Source: Roseburia zhanii
GTDB taxonomy: Bacteria > Bacillota > Clostridia > Lachnospirales > Lachnospiraceae
Assembly: GCF_014287635.1 (NCBI RefSeq)
Contig: NZ_JACOPH010000012.1
Location: 23,794-87,793 of the forward strand
Length of the DNA stretch: 64,000 nt
Reading direction: 5' to 3'
Shown here: piece by piece, positions 41,902 to 51,290 of the stretch
Numbering within the stretch: position 1 is the first letter of the stretch
Layout: every line of letters starts with the position of its first letter
Made by a program: the position numbers and the translations under genes
The notes under the pieces: model-generated
Told to the model about the DNA's origin: nothing
The model's input: the letters and a program-made list of their open reading frames with translations, nothing else
Databases searched by the model: none

Positions 41902-44427
41902 ATGAACAAGAGACACGTACAAAAAATGTTGACAATGGTATTGACTGCAGCAATGATCTGCAGTTCAGTACCGGTAGCTGCGGAGACCGTTTCGGAGAAT
42001 GAAACAGCCGTGACTGTAGACACAGCAGCAGAACAGGAAACGGCAAAAAAGCCGGAGCCGGAAGCAGATCAGGCAAACCCGGAAACAAATTCGGTGCCGA
42101 ATACAAATCAGGGAAAAACAGAAGATACAGCGGTTGAGAATGGAAAAGAAGGATATCTGTCCTATCGCATTTATCAGAAATCGGATGAAACAAAATATGT
42201 GGAAATAACAGCATGTGATAGTTATGCAAAGGGAGCTTTAGAAATACCCATGACAATTAAGGATATTGCAATAACAAGCATAGGGGGTTCTGCATTTTCT
42301 GGCTGTATCGGGTTAACCAGCATAGAGATCCCGTCGAGTGTAACGAGCATAGAGATCGAAGCGTTTAGTAGCTGTAGCGGGTTGACCAGCATAGAGATCC
42401 CGTCGAGTGTAACGAGCATAGGGGGCGGTGTATTTTATGGCTGTAGCGGGTTAACAAGCATAGCGATCCCGTCGAGTGTAACGAGCATAAGCGAGTCTGC
42501 GTTTTTTGGCTGTAGCGGGTTAACAAGTATGGAGATTCCGGCGGGAGTAACGAGCATAGAGAGAAGTGCATTTAGTGGCTGTAGCGGGTTAACAAGCATA
42601 GCGATCCCGTCGAGTGTAACGAGCATAAGCGAGTCTGCGTTTTTTGGCTGTATCGGGTTAACAAGTATGGAGATTCCGGCGGGAGTAACGAGCATAGAGA
42701 GAAGTGCATTTAGTGGCTGTAGCGGGTTAACAAGCATAGCGATCCCGTCGAGTGTAACGAGCATAAGCGAGTCTGCGTTTTTTGGCTGTATCGGGTTAAC
42801 AAGTATGGAGATTCCGGCGGGAGTAACGAGCATAGAGAGAAGTGCATTTAGTGGCTGTAGCGGGTTAACAAGCATAGCGATCCCGTCGAGTGTAACGAGC
42901 ATAAGCGAGTCTGCGTTTTTTGGCTGTAGCGGGTTAACAAGCATAGCGATCCCGTCGAGTGTAACGAGCATAAGCGAGTTTGCGTTTTTTGGCTGTAGCG
43001 GGTTAACCAGCATAGCGATCCCGTCGAGTGCAACGAGCATAAGCGATTATGCGTTTTATGGCTGTAGCGGGTTAACAAGCATAGCGATCCCGTCGAGTGT
43101 AACGAGCATAAGCAAGTCTGCGTTTTTTGGCTGTAGCGGGTTAACAAGCATAGCGATCCCGTCGAGTGTAACGAGCATAGGGGATGAGGCATTTGAGAAC
43201 TGTAGCGGGTTAACAAGCATAGCGATCCCGTCGAGTGTAACGAGCATAGGGGGTTTTGCATTTTATGAATGTAGCGGGTTAACCAGCATAGAAATCCCGT
43301 CGAGTGTAACGAGCATAGGGGATGAGGCATTTGGGCGCTGTAGCGGGTTAACAAGCATAGTTGTAGAAGCAGGCAATACAGTGTATGACAGCAGAGATAA
43401 CTGTAATGCCATTATAGAAAAAGCGACAAATACTCTTATACAGGCCTGCAATAACACAAAAATCCCGTCGAGTGTAACGAACATAAGGGATTTTTCTGGC
43501 TGCAGCGGGTTAACCAGCATAGAGATCCCAGCGAGTGTAACGAGCATAGGGGATTATGCATTTTATAAATGTAGCGGGTTAACGAGCATAGTGATCCCGT
43601 CGAGTGTGACGAGCATAGGGAAAAGTGCATTTAGGGACTGTATCGGATTAAAAGATGTATATTATACAGGCACACAGGAACAGTGGAATGCAATAAACTT
43701 TGGTAATGGCGGTGATGCATCAGATGTTTTCGTGGTTTATGATGAAGACCTGGATGAAAATATCCCAATTTCTTTTACCTTGCACTGTAACTATTCACGA
43801 CCGGAATCAAGCCAGCAGCCAAGTGAAAAACCATCTGCAGCACCGTCAGCAGCACCAAGCCCTGCACCATCAGCAGTGCCTTCCAAGACGCCGGAAGCAG
43901 ATGTACCTGCATCTGGAACAACTCTGAAAGAGAAAACAGGCAGGGAATTTAAGGTGACAGAATCAGATGGTTCTGAAAGTAAGCCATCAGTAACGCTTAC
44001 AAAGCTGTCTGCCAAGGAGAAAAAGGCAAAGAAGGTTACAATTCCCAAAACCGTTACAATTAACAATGTGAAGTATCGGGTGACAGGCATTGCGGCAAAA
44101 GCATTTAAGAACAGTAAGAATCTGCAGACAGTTGTAATTCCTGACACGGTTACAGAGATTGGAACCGGCAGTTTTGAAGGCTGCAAAAACTTAAAGAGCG
44201 TAACGATTGGAAAAAATGTAACCTCTATCGGAAAGAATGCCTTTAAGAATTGCAAGAACCTCAAGAAGATTACCGTGAAGAGTACAAAATTAAAGAAAGT
44301 CGGAAAAGGTGCTCTCACAGGCATCAACAGAAAATGCGTTATTAAAGTACCGAAGAAACAGCTGAAGTCTTACAAGAGTCTGTTCAAGGGAAAGGGGCAG
44401 AAGAAATCTGTGAAGATTAAAAAATAG
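41902..44427 (+). CDS. BspA-like leucine-rich repeat surface protein
   Basis: This 841-residue protein has a signal peptide (about 1-28, ending VPVAAE), then an acidic low-complexity spacer (about 30-85). About 20 repeats of 23 residues with the consensus GCSGLTSIAIPSSVTSISESAF (about 110-590) follow, the LRR_5/BspA type that folds into a solenoid and binds host or bacterial surfaces. A Pro/Ser/Ala linker (about 630-670) leads to a basic C-terminal block with four degenerate LRR units. There is no LPxTG signal. Several repeats are nearly identical at DNA level, with a 138-bp double unit present three times from 42493. AGGAGGG stands upstream. Confidence 0.88.
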   Translation: MNKRHVQKMLTMVLTAAMICSSVPVAAETVSENETAVTVDTAAEQETAKKPEPEADQANPETNSVPNTNQGKTEDTAVENGKEGYLSYRIYQKSDETKYVEITACDSYAKGALEIPMTIKDIAITSIGGSAFSGCIGLTSIEIPSSVTSIEIEAFSSCSGLTSIEIPSSVTSIGGGVFYGCSGLTSIAIPSSVTSISESAFFGCSGLTSMEIPAGVTSIERSAFSGCSGLTSIAIPSSVTSISESAFFGCIGLTSMEIPAGVTSIERSAFSGCSGLTSIAIPSSVTSISESAFFGCIGLTSMEIPAGVTSIERSAFSGCSGLTSIAIPSSVTSISESAFFGCSGLTSIAIPSSVTSISEFAFFGCSGLTSIAIPSSATSISDYAFYGCSGLTSIAIPSSVTSISKSAFFGCSGLTSIAIPSSVTSIGDEAFENCSGLTSIAIPSSVTSIGGFAFYECSGLTSIEIPSSVTSIGDEAFGRCSGLTSIVVEAGNTVYDSRDNCNAIIEKATNTLIQACNNTKIPSSVTNIRDFSGCSGLTSIEIPASVTSIGDYAFYKCSGLTSIVIPSSVTSIGKSAFRDCIGLKDVYYTGTQEQWNAINFGNGGDASDVFVVYDEDLDENIPISFTLHCNYSRPESSQQPSEKPSAAPSAAPSPAPSAVPSKTPEADVPASGTTLKEKTGREFKVTESDGSESKPSVTLTKLSAKEKKAKKVTIPKTVTINNVKYRVTGIAAKAFKNSKNLQTVVIPDTVTEIGTGSFEGCKNLKSVTIGKNVTSIGKNAFKNCKNLKKITVKSTKLKKVGKGALTGINRKCVIKVPKKQLKSYKSLFKGKGQKKSVKIKK
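42493..42906 (+). repeat. Three tandem 138-bp units inside the LRR gene
   Basis: The sequence GAGTCTGCGTTTTTTGGCTG recurs at 42493, 42631, 42769 and 42907, exactly 138 bp apart. Each unit encodes two 23-residue LRRs (one with EIPAGVTSIERSAF, one with AIPSSVTSISESAF) and differs only at single bases. This points to recent expansion by unequal exchange. Confidence 0.9.
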
Positions 44428-44460
44428 ACGATAGAAGAATCCGAAAGAAATTGCGAAAAA

Positions 44461-44504
44461 ACCGTCTGTTACCCAGATCATCCGATATATGGGTAACAGG
44501 CGGT
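44461..44504 (-). terminator. Terminator between convergent genes
   Basis: ACCGTCTGTTACCCA (44461-44475) pairs with TGGGTAACAGGCGGT (44490-44504), with one G-T mismatch. On the minus strand it ends in GGTTTTTTCG, so it mainly serves the thioesterase gene. A tandem 14-bp repeat, TTGAACTATACTGC twice, follows at 44513-44540. Confidence 0.75.
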
Positions 44505-44554
44505 GATTCTATTTGAACTATACTGCTTGAACTATACTGCTGTATCAATACCTT

Positions 44555-44947
44555 TTAAGCCTTGGCTCCCTTTGCATCTGCTTTTTTCTGGAACTTATCA
44601 GCCTGTACGATAAAACGTTCATGAACTCCCTGGGAAATCTTTCCGGCTTCATCTTCTACCTCTACAGAAAATACCAGTTTTCTGCCATCGACCTCTGTCA
44701 GGATTGTATTACAGAATACTTTCATTCCTACCGGTGTTGCAGATAAATGCGCAACATTCAGATTTGTACCGACTGTTACCATGCCTTCTTCTAATTCATC
44801 TGCTACACTTGTCCATGCGGTTTCCTCGATCAGTTCGATCAGTGCCGGTGTTGCAAATACATTTAATGTGCCGCTTTTACGGACTTTTGCTGTCTTATCC
44901 TCCGTCACTGTCAGTTCCTTGTGTCCTTTGATCCCTGCTTCTAACAT
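44555..44947 (-). CDS. Hotdog-fold thioesterase, FlK-like
   Basis: This protein has 130 residues from the ATG at 44945-44947 (GGAGG eight bases upstream; an ATG six bases earlier is too close to it). The hotdog pattern is visible: VFATPALIELIEETAW, then GMVTVGTNLNVAHLSATPVG, then VFSVEVEDEAGKISQGVHERFIV in outline. It is similar to the fluoroacetyl-CoA thioesterase FlK group, with the conserved Glu and His (E42 region and H69 region). The substrate is probably a small acyl-CoA but is not known. Confidence 0.75.
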   Translation of the reverse strand: MLEAGIKGHKELTVTEDKTAKVRKSGTLNVFATPALIELIEETAWTSVADELEEGMVTVGTNLNVAHLSATPVGMKVFCNTILTEVDGRKLVFSVEVEDEAGKISQGVHERFIVQADKFQKKADAKGAKA

Positions 44948-44968
44948 TGTCATTTCCTCCTGATATGA

Positions 44969-45454
44969 TTACAATAATTCTTTGATCTCCTGATAGATCT
45001 GTTTATCTAGATCAGTAAAAGCAGCAAGCATCAGCTCTAATTCCTGCTGTGTTACAAACATTGCCTGTGTGATCTCAGATTCCTGTAAGCTTAGATCTTT
45101 TAATGTCACTTCTGCTTCTACTAAATATACTTCCATAAACAAATGATACGGCTCATAGAAAACCGTTTTCAAAAACTTTATCTGCTCCTTATAAGGACAG
45201 ATACCGGTTTCTTCTTCTAATTCCCGATATAATGTTGCCTCTCCGTCCTCACCTGCGGAAGAACCACCGCCCGGAAATTCCCATTTACCGCCATTTTTCT
45301 TATCCGGATGTCTTCTGGTGACCAGAATATAACCATCACAGATGACAACGGCTGCTGATGCCTGTATATAGTCATTTTCCCTGATGGCTTCACCACGCAC
45401 CATCTGTCTGCCTGTCCGCTTATGTCTGCTGTCGTATATATCGCTATATTCCAT
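44969..45454 (-). CDS. Nudix hydrolase
   Basis: This protein has 161 residues from the ATG at 45452-45454 (GGAGG upstream). The Nudix box GX5EX7REUXEEXGU is complete in GGSSAGEDGEATLYRELEEETGI in outline (about 66-88), preceded by KWEFPGG. It resembles MutT-type enzymes that clean oxidised nucleotides (8-oxo-dGTP), with SAAVVICDGYILVTRRHP at the start of the fold. It lies 21 bp upstream of the thioesterase gene on the same strand. Confidence 0.88.
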   Translation of the reverse strand: MEYSDIYDSRHKRTGRQMVRGEAIRENDYIQASAAVVICDGYILVTRRHPDKKNGGKWEFPGGGSSAGEDGEATLYRELEEETGICPYKEQIKFLKTVFYEPYHLFMEVYLVEAEVTLKDLSLQESEITQAMFVTQQELELMLAAFTDLDKQIYQEIKELL

Positions 45455-45540
45455 ACAGTTTCCTCCGTTTCGTTTGCATATGCTCTTAGACTCCTCCATT
45501 TAGAAGATCCTAAGCATACATTTGAAAGACTATGTGTACA

Positions 45541-46020
45541 TTATTCCGGGTAATGTAAACGATCCTCTGTCATATTGCACAACACTTCTTCGTAATATTT
45601 TTTTGCAAGATAATTTGCCATCGGCAGATTCATGTCTAAATAATTTCCGCAGTCCCTTGCTGCTGCACCCGGAACTTCGCCCTTAAAATCCCGCATGAAT
45701 ACAAACATCTCTTTTAACAGATCAATGATATCTTTTGATTCGTAATCACCTGCTAATAAAAGGTAAAAGCCTGTCCGGCATCCCATCGGTCCGAAATAGA
45801 CTACACGGTCTGAAAATTCTTTGTGATTTCTAAGGAATGTCGCACCGAGATGCTCGATCGTATGTACTTCTGCCGTATTCATGACCGGTTCATAATTCGG
45901 GCGTGTCATACGGATATCAAATGTGGTCACTGTTTCTGCACCGATATGATCTTTTCTCGATACATAGACTCCCGGTAAAAGTGTTAAGTGGTTTACTGTA
46001 AAACTTGCTATTTTTTTCAT
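45541..46020 (-). CDS. luxS: S-ribosylhomocysteine lyase LuxS
   Basis: This 159-residue enzyme splits S-ribosylhomocysteine into homocysteine and the autoinducer-2 precursor DPD. Metal ligands are in HTIEHLGATFLRN (about 53-65) and the cysteine in ARDCGNYL (about 125). The catalytic cysteine is in GPMGCRTGFYL (about 82). The start overlaps the stop of the mtnN gene by four bases (ATGA), so the two consecutive steps of the activated methyl cycle are coupled. Confidence 0.97.
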   Translation of the reverse strand: MKKIASFTVNHLTLLPGVYVSRKDHIGAETVTTFDIRMTRPNYEPVMNTAEVHTIEHLGATFLRNHKEFSDRVVYFGPMGCRTGFYLLLAGDYESKDIIDLLKEMFVFMRDFKGEVPGAAARDCGNYLDMNLPMANYLAKKYYEEVLCNMTEDRLHYPE

Positions 46021-46712
46021 GCTAATCTACCTGCCATTTCTGTGATCAGACGAACGGAATGTTCTATCGCTTTTGCTTCAAATGTCGGATAATCCATATG
46101 TGCGCTGTCATCTGCCTTATCGGAGATTGCACGCACGATGAGGAATGGGATCTGGTTTAAATACGCAACGTGTGCGATCGCTGCCCCTTCCATTTCTGTA
46201 CAGCATCCGTCAAAATGCTCTACAAGCCATGTTTTCTTTTCTTTGCTGGATACAAACTGATCTCCTGTGACAACTCTGCCTTCATGTACGGAAATATCAG
46301 GATTAACTTTTTCACAGCCTTCTTTTGCGATCTTTCTAAGTTTTTCATCTGCAGTAAAAGAAAAGACTTCCATACCCGGAATCTGTCCTAAACCATAGCC
46401 AAAGGATACAGCATCCATATCATGCTCTAAGGCATCTGTTGCAAGGACAATATCTCCGATATCAATACTTGCCTGCAGGGAACCTGCGATTCCGGTATTG
46501 ATCACACAGCTTACCGGAAAATGGTCGATAAGTGCCTGTGTACAACATGCTGCGTTGACTTTTCCCACACCTGCACGTACAACAACTGCCTCTGTACCAT
46601 TTAATTTTCCTTTGCAAAATTCCATGGAGGCTGCCTTTGTGATCTCAACTTCTGTCATCATCTCTTTTAATTTTGCAACTTCCTGATCCATTGCTCCAAT
46701 AATTCCTAACAT
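46017..46712 (-). CDS. mtnN: 5'-methylthioadenosine/S-adenosylhomocysteine nucleosidase
   Basis: This 231-residue enzyme removes adenine from SAH and MTA. The start MLGIIGAMDQEVAKLKE is diagnostic, with the glutamate E12 region. Further motifs are GVGKVNAACCTQ, INTGIAGSL, the substrate-binding MEGAAIAHVAY (about 172) and the catalytic aspartate in ISDKAD (about 197). It produces S-ribosylhomocysteine for LuxS encoded directly downstream and is preceded by a lipoprotein gene 21 bp away. Confidence 0.97.
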   Translation of the reverse strand: MLGIIGAMDQEVAKLKEMMTEVEITKAASMEFCKGKLNGTEAVVVRAGVGKVNAACCTQALIDHFPVSCVINTGIAGSLQASIDIGDIVLATDALEHDMDAVSFGYGLGQIPGMEVFSFTADEKLRKIAKEGCEKVNPDISVHEGRVVTGDQFVSSKEKKTWLVEHFDGCCTEMEGAAIAHVAYLNQIPFLIVRAISDKADDSAHMDYPTFEAKAIEHSVRLITEMAGRLA

Positions 46713-46733
46713 TGTAACTATTTACGTCCTTTC

Positions 46734-47372
46734 TTATTTTTCTACTTTTACCAGTGTTAAAACCGGTTCTTCCTGTGTATTTTTTAATACTAGAGAATCC
46801 TCTGACCTTTCATATATATAATCTGTACTGCCAGCATGGTCTGATAATGTCATATCTTTACCATCTGCATAATAATGCTGTTTCACCTGCATCGTTACCT
46901 GACCATCTTCTTTGAAAATATACTGATAACTGTCATCTGCCCTGCCAATCTGGTAACTTCCATTAAAACAGGCTCCTGATAAGAGTCCATCTGTCCCCTT
47001 TAACGGAAATAAGAGCATCGGACTCTCATCAAGTTCATAATCATCGGTTGTCAGTGTCAGCGACAGATACCTCCCCTCGTCTTCTATGCGGTATTCGGTA
47101 TAACTGTAATCTTCCGGCAGTTCCCGGCTGATATCATCAAAACAGATACGAAGCACCGGCTCTCCCTGACTGTTTTCGGTCAGATCATAGATGCCTTTTT
47201 GTCTGACAACTAACGTACTGTCCTTTGAAAAGACAAACCGGATATTATCTGATCCCTGCAAGGAATAAATTTCATCAATAACTGCTTTTGTATTCGGATA
47301 TGCATCATGTCCACAGCCACATAATATGGTTACTGCTGCTGCCATGCAGAAAAAACGGATTGCCTTATTCAT
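46734..47372 (-). CDS. Lipoprotein of unknown function
   Basis: This protein has 212 residues from the ATG at 47370-47372, which has GAGG eight bases upstream. A lipoprotein signal is clear: MAAAVTILCGCG with the modified cysteine at about residue 19 or 21. The mature part is beta-rich with alternating short strands (DSTLVVRQKGIYDL, SLTLTTDDYEL, YQYIFKEDGQVTM), like DUF5640/lipocalin-type proteins. The family is uncertain. It heads the operon with mtnN and luxS, which could be chance or could reflect a surface role linked to autoinducer production. Confidence 0.75.
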   Translation of the reverse strand: MNKAIRFFCMAAAVTILCGCGHDAYPNTKAVIDEIYSLQGSDNIRFVFSKDSTLVVRQKGIYDLTENSQGEPVLRICFDDISRELPEDYSYTEYRIEDEGRYLSLTLTTDDYELDESPMLLFPLKGTDGLLSGACFNGSYQIGRADDSYQYIFKEDGQVTMQVKQHYYADGKDMTLSDHAGSTDYIYERSEDSLVLKNTQEEPVLTLVKVEK

Positions 47373-47570
47373 CAGATTCACCTCGCATCTACTTAAAAAC
47401 GGATTTGTTTCATTATATCATAACTTTTGCTTTTTTCAATTCATATATTCTTGTAAAAGGGTATCGTGCATGATAAAATAAGAACTAAGGTACTATTTTG
47501 ATATGAATTTTAAAAAGTCCCGGGAGTTACATTTAACAAGCAGTATGTTTATGAAAAAGAGGAATATTTT

Positions 47571-48329
47571 ATGGATACAAGCCGACCAAAAGTATTAGTT
47601 GTGGACGATGATGCCCAGCAGCTTGAAATTATGAAATTATATCTAAGCCCGATTGCAGATGTAATAACCGCATTAGGCGGTCAGCGTGCTTTAGAATATG
47701 TACAGTGTCACTCGATCGATGTGATCCTTTTAGATATCAATATGCCTGCGATGAACGGTTTTAAGACATTAGAGCGTTTCCGCAATCAAAAGGAATGCAT
47801 CAATGTACCTGTTGTTTTTGTCACCGGACAGCGTGACCGTTATACGGTTATGAATTCCATTTTCATGGGTGGTGACGGTTATCTGATCAAACCGGTACAA
47901 AAAGATGATCTGCAAAAGAAAGTATTAGAATTATATCGGAGCAGAAAAACTTCTTCTGCCCGCAAGACCATCCTTGCCATTGATGATGATATGGCATATC
48001 TGAAACTGATCGACAGTTATCTGAAAGATATGTATAACGTCGTGATCATCAACTCCACCAAACTTGCATTCAGCTACCTGATGAAAAATACGCCTGATCT
48101 TGTTCTTCTTGATTATCAGATGCCTCTTTATAATGGTGCAAGTTTTCTGAATATATTAAACCGTAAAAAGGAAGAAGAAGACCATGCGATTCCGGTCATC
48201 ATCCTATCCGGCACCTTAGATAAGGAAACTCTAAAGAACTGTTATGCCGCTAATCCGGATGCGATCTTAGCAAAACCGATCAGCAAAGAAGATCTGTTAG
48301 ATAATATTGCACAAGTATTAAATCCATAG
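47571..48329 (+). CDS. Double receiver-domain response regulator (REC-REC)
   Basis: This 252-residue protein has two receiver domains and no output domain. REC1 is at about 6-122 (VVDDDAQQ, phosphorylatable aspartate in ILLDINMP near 54, lysine in YLIKPV). REC2 is at about 132-250 (AIDDDMAY, LLDYQMP near 182, AILAKPI). Both aspartates are present. It lies 12 bp before a hybrid histidine kinase that has its own REC and HPt domains, so it probably shuttles phosphate within a multistep relay. It could instead act by binding a partner protein. Confidence 0.85.
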   Translation: MDTSRPKVLVVDDDAQQLEIMKLYLSPIADVITALGGQRALEYVQCHSIDVILLDINMPAMNGFKTLERFRNQKECINVPVVFVTGQRDRYTVMNSIFMGGDGYLIKPVQKDDLQKKVLELYRSRKTSSARKTILAIDDDMAYLKLIDSYLKDMYNVVIINSTKLAFSYLMKNTPDLVLLDYQMPLYNGASFLNILNRKKEEEDHAIPVIILSGTLDKETLKNCYAANPDAILAKPISKEDLLDNIAQVLNP

Positions 48330-48341
48330 GAGGTATGCTGC

Positions 48342-51221
48342 ATGAAATATGTTCTATCAATCGGGCTGATCAGCTGCGGTGTGTTGTCAGTTTATTTTTC
48401 CAAGCACTTTCTGCTTTCTAAAGAAAAACATTATTTAGAGAATCATCTGTTTGCACTTGCCTGTATCTCAAGTGCCATCTGGAGCTTTGGATTTGGCGGA
48501 CTGATGTTACAGACAGATACGCAGACAGCTTACCTCTGGCGTGCATTTGGCATGATCGGCACATTCGGTTATCTGATTTCTGCCCAGCTCATCTTATGTT
48601 ATCTGTCAGAGATGCCACGTATTCTCCAGCATATATTTAACGGTTTCTCATTGACCGGAGTGATCTTATATTTTTTTATCGTACAGAAAAAGCAGACCGT
48701 TTACTATCTTGGCCGTTATGGTATGACTTACCATTTCACTGCGGGTTTCTGGAACACTGCATACACTGTCTATACAGTCATCATCGCCCTTACCCTGCAG
48801 TTTACAGTCCTCTATATTTTCCGTACGGCAAAAACAAAACGTACTTTAGTTTTCTGCAGGAAATTCATGCTCGCAGAATTTATCATATTTTTTGGTAATA
48901 TTTTTGACACGATCTGCCCGCTTCTTGGCATTTCTGCAATTCCCGGCAGTACGATCACACAGTTCATCGGATTACTCGTGATCTACCATGCGGCACTTTC
49001 CATGGAACGTGCACAGATCAATATTTCAAATATGTCCGAATTCATATACTACTCTCTTGGAATGCCGGTATTAGTCTATGACTCTGATAAGAAGCTGCGT
49101 ATTTTAAATGATGAAGCCTATACTTTCTTCAATATTACACGTAATCAGCCGGATATTGAAAATTTCAGCCTGCCGAAACTGTTTGATGTGGATGATACCG
49201 TATTTTCTTTTGATGGAAAGCAGAAGGATATCGATGCATCCTGCCAGAGAAACTGGCTTTACTGCAATCTCTCTATCAATAAGATCGTGGATACCTATGG
49301 TGATTCCATTGGTCATATCGTCCTTGTCACAGACCTCTCAGAACGTGTGAAAAATATGCAGGATCTTGAAGAAGCGATCATTGAGGCTCAGTGTGCAAAT
49401 CAGGCTAAGAGTACCTTCCTTGCAAATATGTCACATGAGATCCGTACCCCGATGAATGCGATCATCGGTTTTTCGGAACTGGTCTTAAAAATGGATATTT
49501 CCCAGGAAGTCCGGGAATATGTACAGGATATTAAATGGTCTTCTCACAACCTCTTAGCGATCATCAATGATATCCTTGATATTTCTAAGATTGAATCCGG
49601 TAAGATGGAATTAGTCTGTGATAAATATTATATGGGTTCCCTGCTGGGAGATGTATCCATCATCATTTCCAACCAGGCTAAGAAAAAAGGACTCTCCTTT
49701 TCCATGAATATAGCTGAAAATATACCAAATATGCTCTATGGTGATAAGATCAGAATCCGTGGAGTACTTATCAATGTATTAAATAATGCTGTGAAATATA
49801 CCAAAGAAGGAAGTGTCACATTTGATGCTTCTGTCAGGCATCGTACCGGTGATATCATCACTTTGGAATTTAAAGTATCTGACACCGGTATCGGTATCAA
49901 AGAAGAAGATCAGGCTTCTTTATTTAAGAGTTTTGAACAGTTAGACCAGAAATTCCATTATGGTGTCGAAGGTTCCGGTTTAGGTCTTGCGATTGCAAAA
50001 GGATATACAACTCTGATGAATGGTGAGATCACCGTAGAAAGTACCTATGGCAAAGGCTCTGTATTTACCATCACGATCGAGCAGAAAGTACTTGATGACG
50101 CTCCGGTTGACCGTAACTTTTCACACGAAGATGATCCGGCTGCAAACAACGACATGGGTAATATGAAGATTGCAGGCATCCGTGTACTAGTCGTGGACGA
50201 TAATCAGGTCAACCTGAAAGTTGCCAACAGCAGTTTAAGCTACTATGGATTAGAAGTCGATACCGCTGCCGATGGACCTTCTGCGATCAAACTCTGCAAA
50301 ACCAGACAATATCCGATCATATTCTTAGATCATATGATGCCGGATATGGATGGTGTAGAAACCATGAAGCAGATCCGCCAGTTAAGCCCATATTACCATT
50401 ATGGTGGAGAAAGCAAGATTATCGTCTTAACAGCTAATGCGGTCAATGGTGTCCGCAAGAGCCTGATGAGTGAAGGCTTTGATGAATACCTCGGCAAACC
50501 TATGAATTTCAAACAGTTAGAACGGCTCTTTACCCGTTTCCTGCCTGCTGACTGTATCACATATGAGAATGAAAACGACACTCCTACAGATAACGTCCTT
50601 GCTCCGGAAGATACCGCTTTCTTAAAAGATACCTTGACAGATGTAGATACTTCCATTGGTATTGCAAACTGCGGCGGCCAGTTAGAAGATTATCTGAATG
50701 TCTTAGAAATTGCTTATAATTACGGTGAAAAGCAGCTCAATGAACTCTATCAGCTTCATGAGCAGAAAGATTACAAAAATTACACGATCAAAGTACATTC
50801 GATGAAAAGTATGTCAAGAAATCTCGGTGCTGTTGCAATCTCTGATATGGCAAAAGCGCAGGAGGAGGCTGGCAATAAAAATGATCCGGCTTATATCGAT
50901 GAACATATGCAAAGCCTCTTAGATGCCTACAGGAGTCTCTTAAGAAATATCGAATCCGTCCTGCGCCATTATGGATATTTAACGGTTTCTGAAAATACTG
51001 ACATGGAACTTCTGCCCGAAGATACCATACAACTGATCTTTTTAAAGATCCATCAATATATTGACGCATTTGATTTCACTAAGATTTTTGATCTCTTAGA
51101 AGAAGTCAAAAAATATGAGCTTCCTGAGACATACCAGAAAGTATTTGAACAGTTAAACACACTGATGGATGAACTTTCTATTGATGAGATCAATGAGCTT
51201 CTTGCAAAATACCAGAAATGA
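48342..51221 (+). CDS. Hybrid histidine kinase with 7TM input, REC and HPt domains
   Basis: This 959-residue protein has seven membrane helices (about 1-220), resembling the 7TM histidine-kinase input domain. A PAS-like region (about 235-335) is followed by HisKA with SHEIRTPMNAIIGFSELV (histidine near 363). The ATPase domain has NNAVKYT and DTGIGIKEED, then GSGLGLAIAKGY. A receiver (about 620-740) carries VVDDNQVN and FLDHMMPDMDG. A C-terminal HPt region (about 775-870) has its histidine in KVHSMKSMSRNLGA. All relay stations are present. The co-transcribed REC-REC protein is the obvious partner. No DNA-binding output is visible. Confidence 0.9.
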   Translation: MKYVLSIGLISCGVLSVYFSKHFLLSKEKHYLENHLFALACISSAIWSFGFGGLMLQTDTQTAYLWRAFGMIGTFGYLISAQLILCYLSEMPRILQHIFNGFSLTGVILYFFIVQKKQTVYYLGRYGMTYHFTAGFWNTAYTVYTVIIALTLQFTVLYIFRTAKTKRTLVFCRKFMLAEFIIFFGNIFDTICPLLGISAIPGSTITQFIGLLVIYHAALSMERAQINISNMSEFIYYSLGMPVLVYDSDKKLRILNDEAYTFFNITRNQPDIENFSLPKLFDVDDTVFSFDGKQKDIDASCQRNWLYCNLSINKIVDTYGDSIGHIVLVTDLSERVKNMQDLEEAIIEAQCANQAKSTFLANMSHEIRTPMNAIIGFSELVLKMDISQEVREYVQDIKWSSHNLLAIINDILDISKIESGKMELVCDKYYMGSLLGDVSIIISNQAKKKGLSFSMNIAENIPNMLYGDKIRIRGVLINVLNNAVKYTKEGSVTFDASVRHRTGDIITLEFKVSDTGIGIKEEDQASLFKSFEQLDQKFHYGVEGSGLGLAIAKGYTTLMNGEITVESTYGKGSVFTITIEQKVLDDAPVDRNFSHEDDPAANNDMGNMKIAGIRVLVVDDNQVNLKVANSSLSYYGLEVDTAADGPSAIKLCKTRQYPIIFLDHMMPDMDGVETMKQIRQLSPYYHYGGESKIIVLTANAVNGVRKSLMSEGFDEYLGKPMNFKQLERLFTRFLPADCITYENENDTPTDNVLAPEDTAFLKDTLTDVDTSIGIANCGGQLEDYLNVLEIAYNYGEKQLNELYQLHEQKDYKNYTIKVHSMKSMSRNLGAVAISDMAKAQEEAGNKNDPAYIDEHMQSLLDAYRSLLRNIESVLRHYGYLTVSENTDMELLPEDTIQLIFLKIHQYIDAFDFTKIFDLLEEVKKYELPETYQKVFEQLNTLMDELSIDEINELLAKYQK

Positions 51222-51290
51222 CCGGATGTATTTCTAGCAAGTTCTTCTGCATACTAATAACAAAATATTGTATGAAAAGGAGAGAGGTTT

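Noticed and set aside
42493..42906. Regular spacing considered as a CRISPR array
   Set aside because: The repeats are coding, contiguous LRR units without unique spacers, and no cas genes are in the window.
42435..43354. Long minus-strand frames opposite the LRR repeats
   Set aside because: Their regularity only mirrors the 69-bp repeats of the real gene; no start signals.
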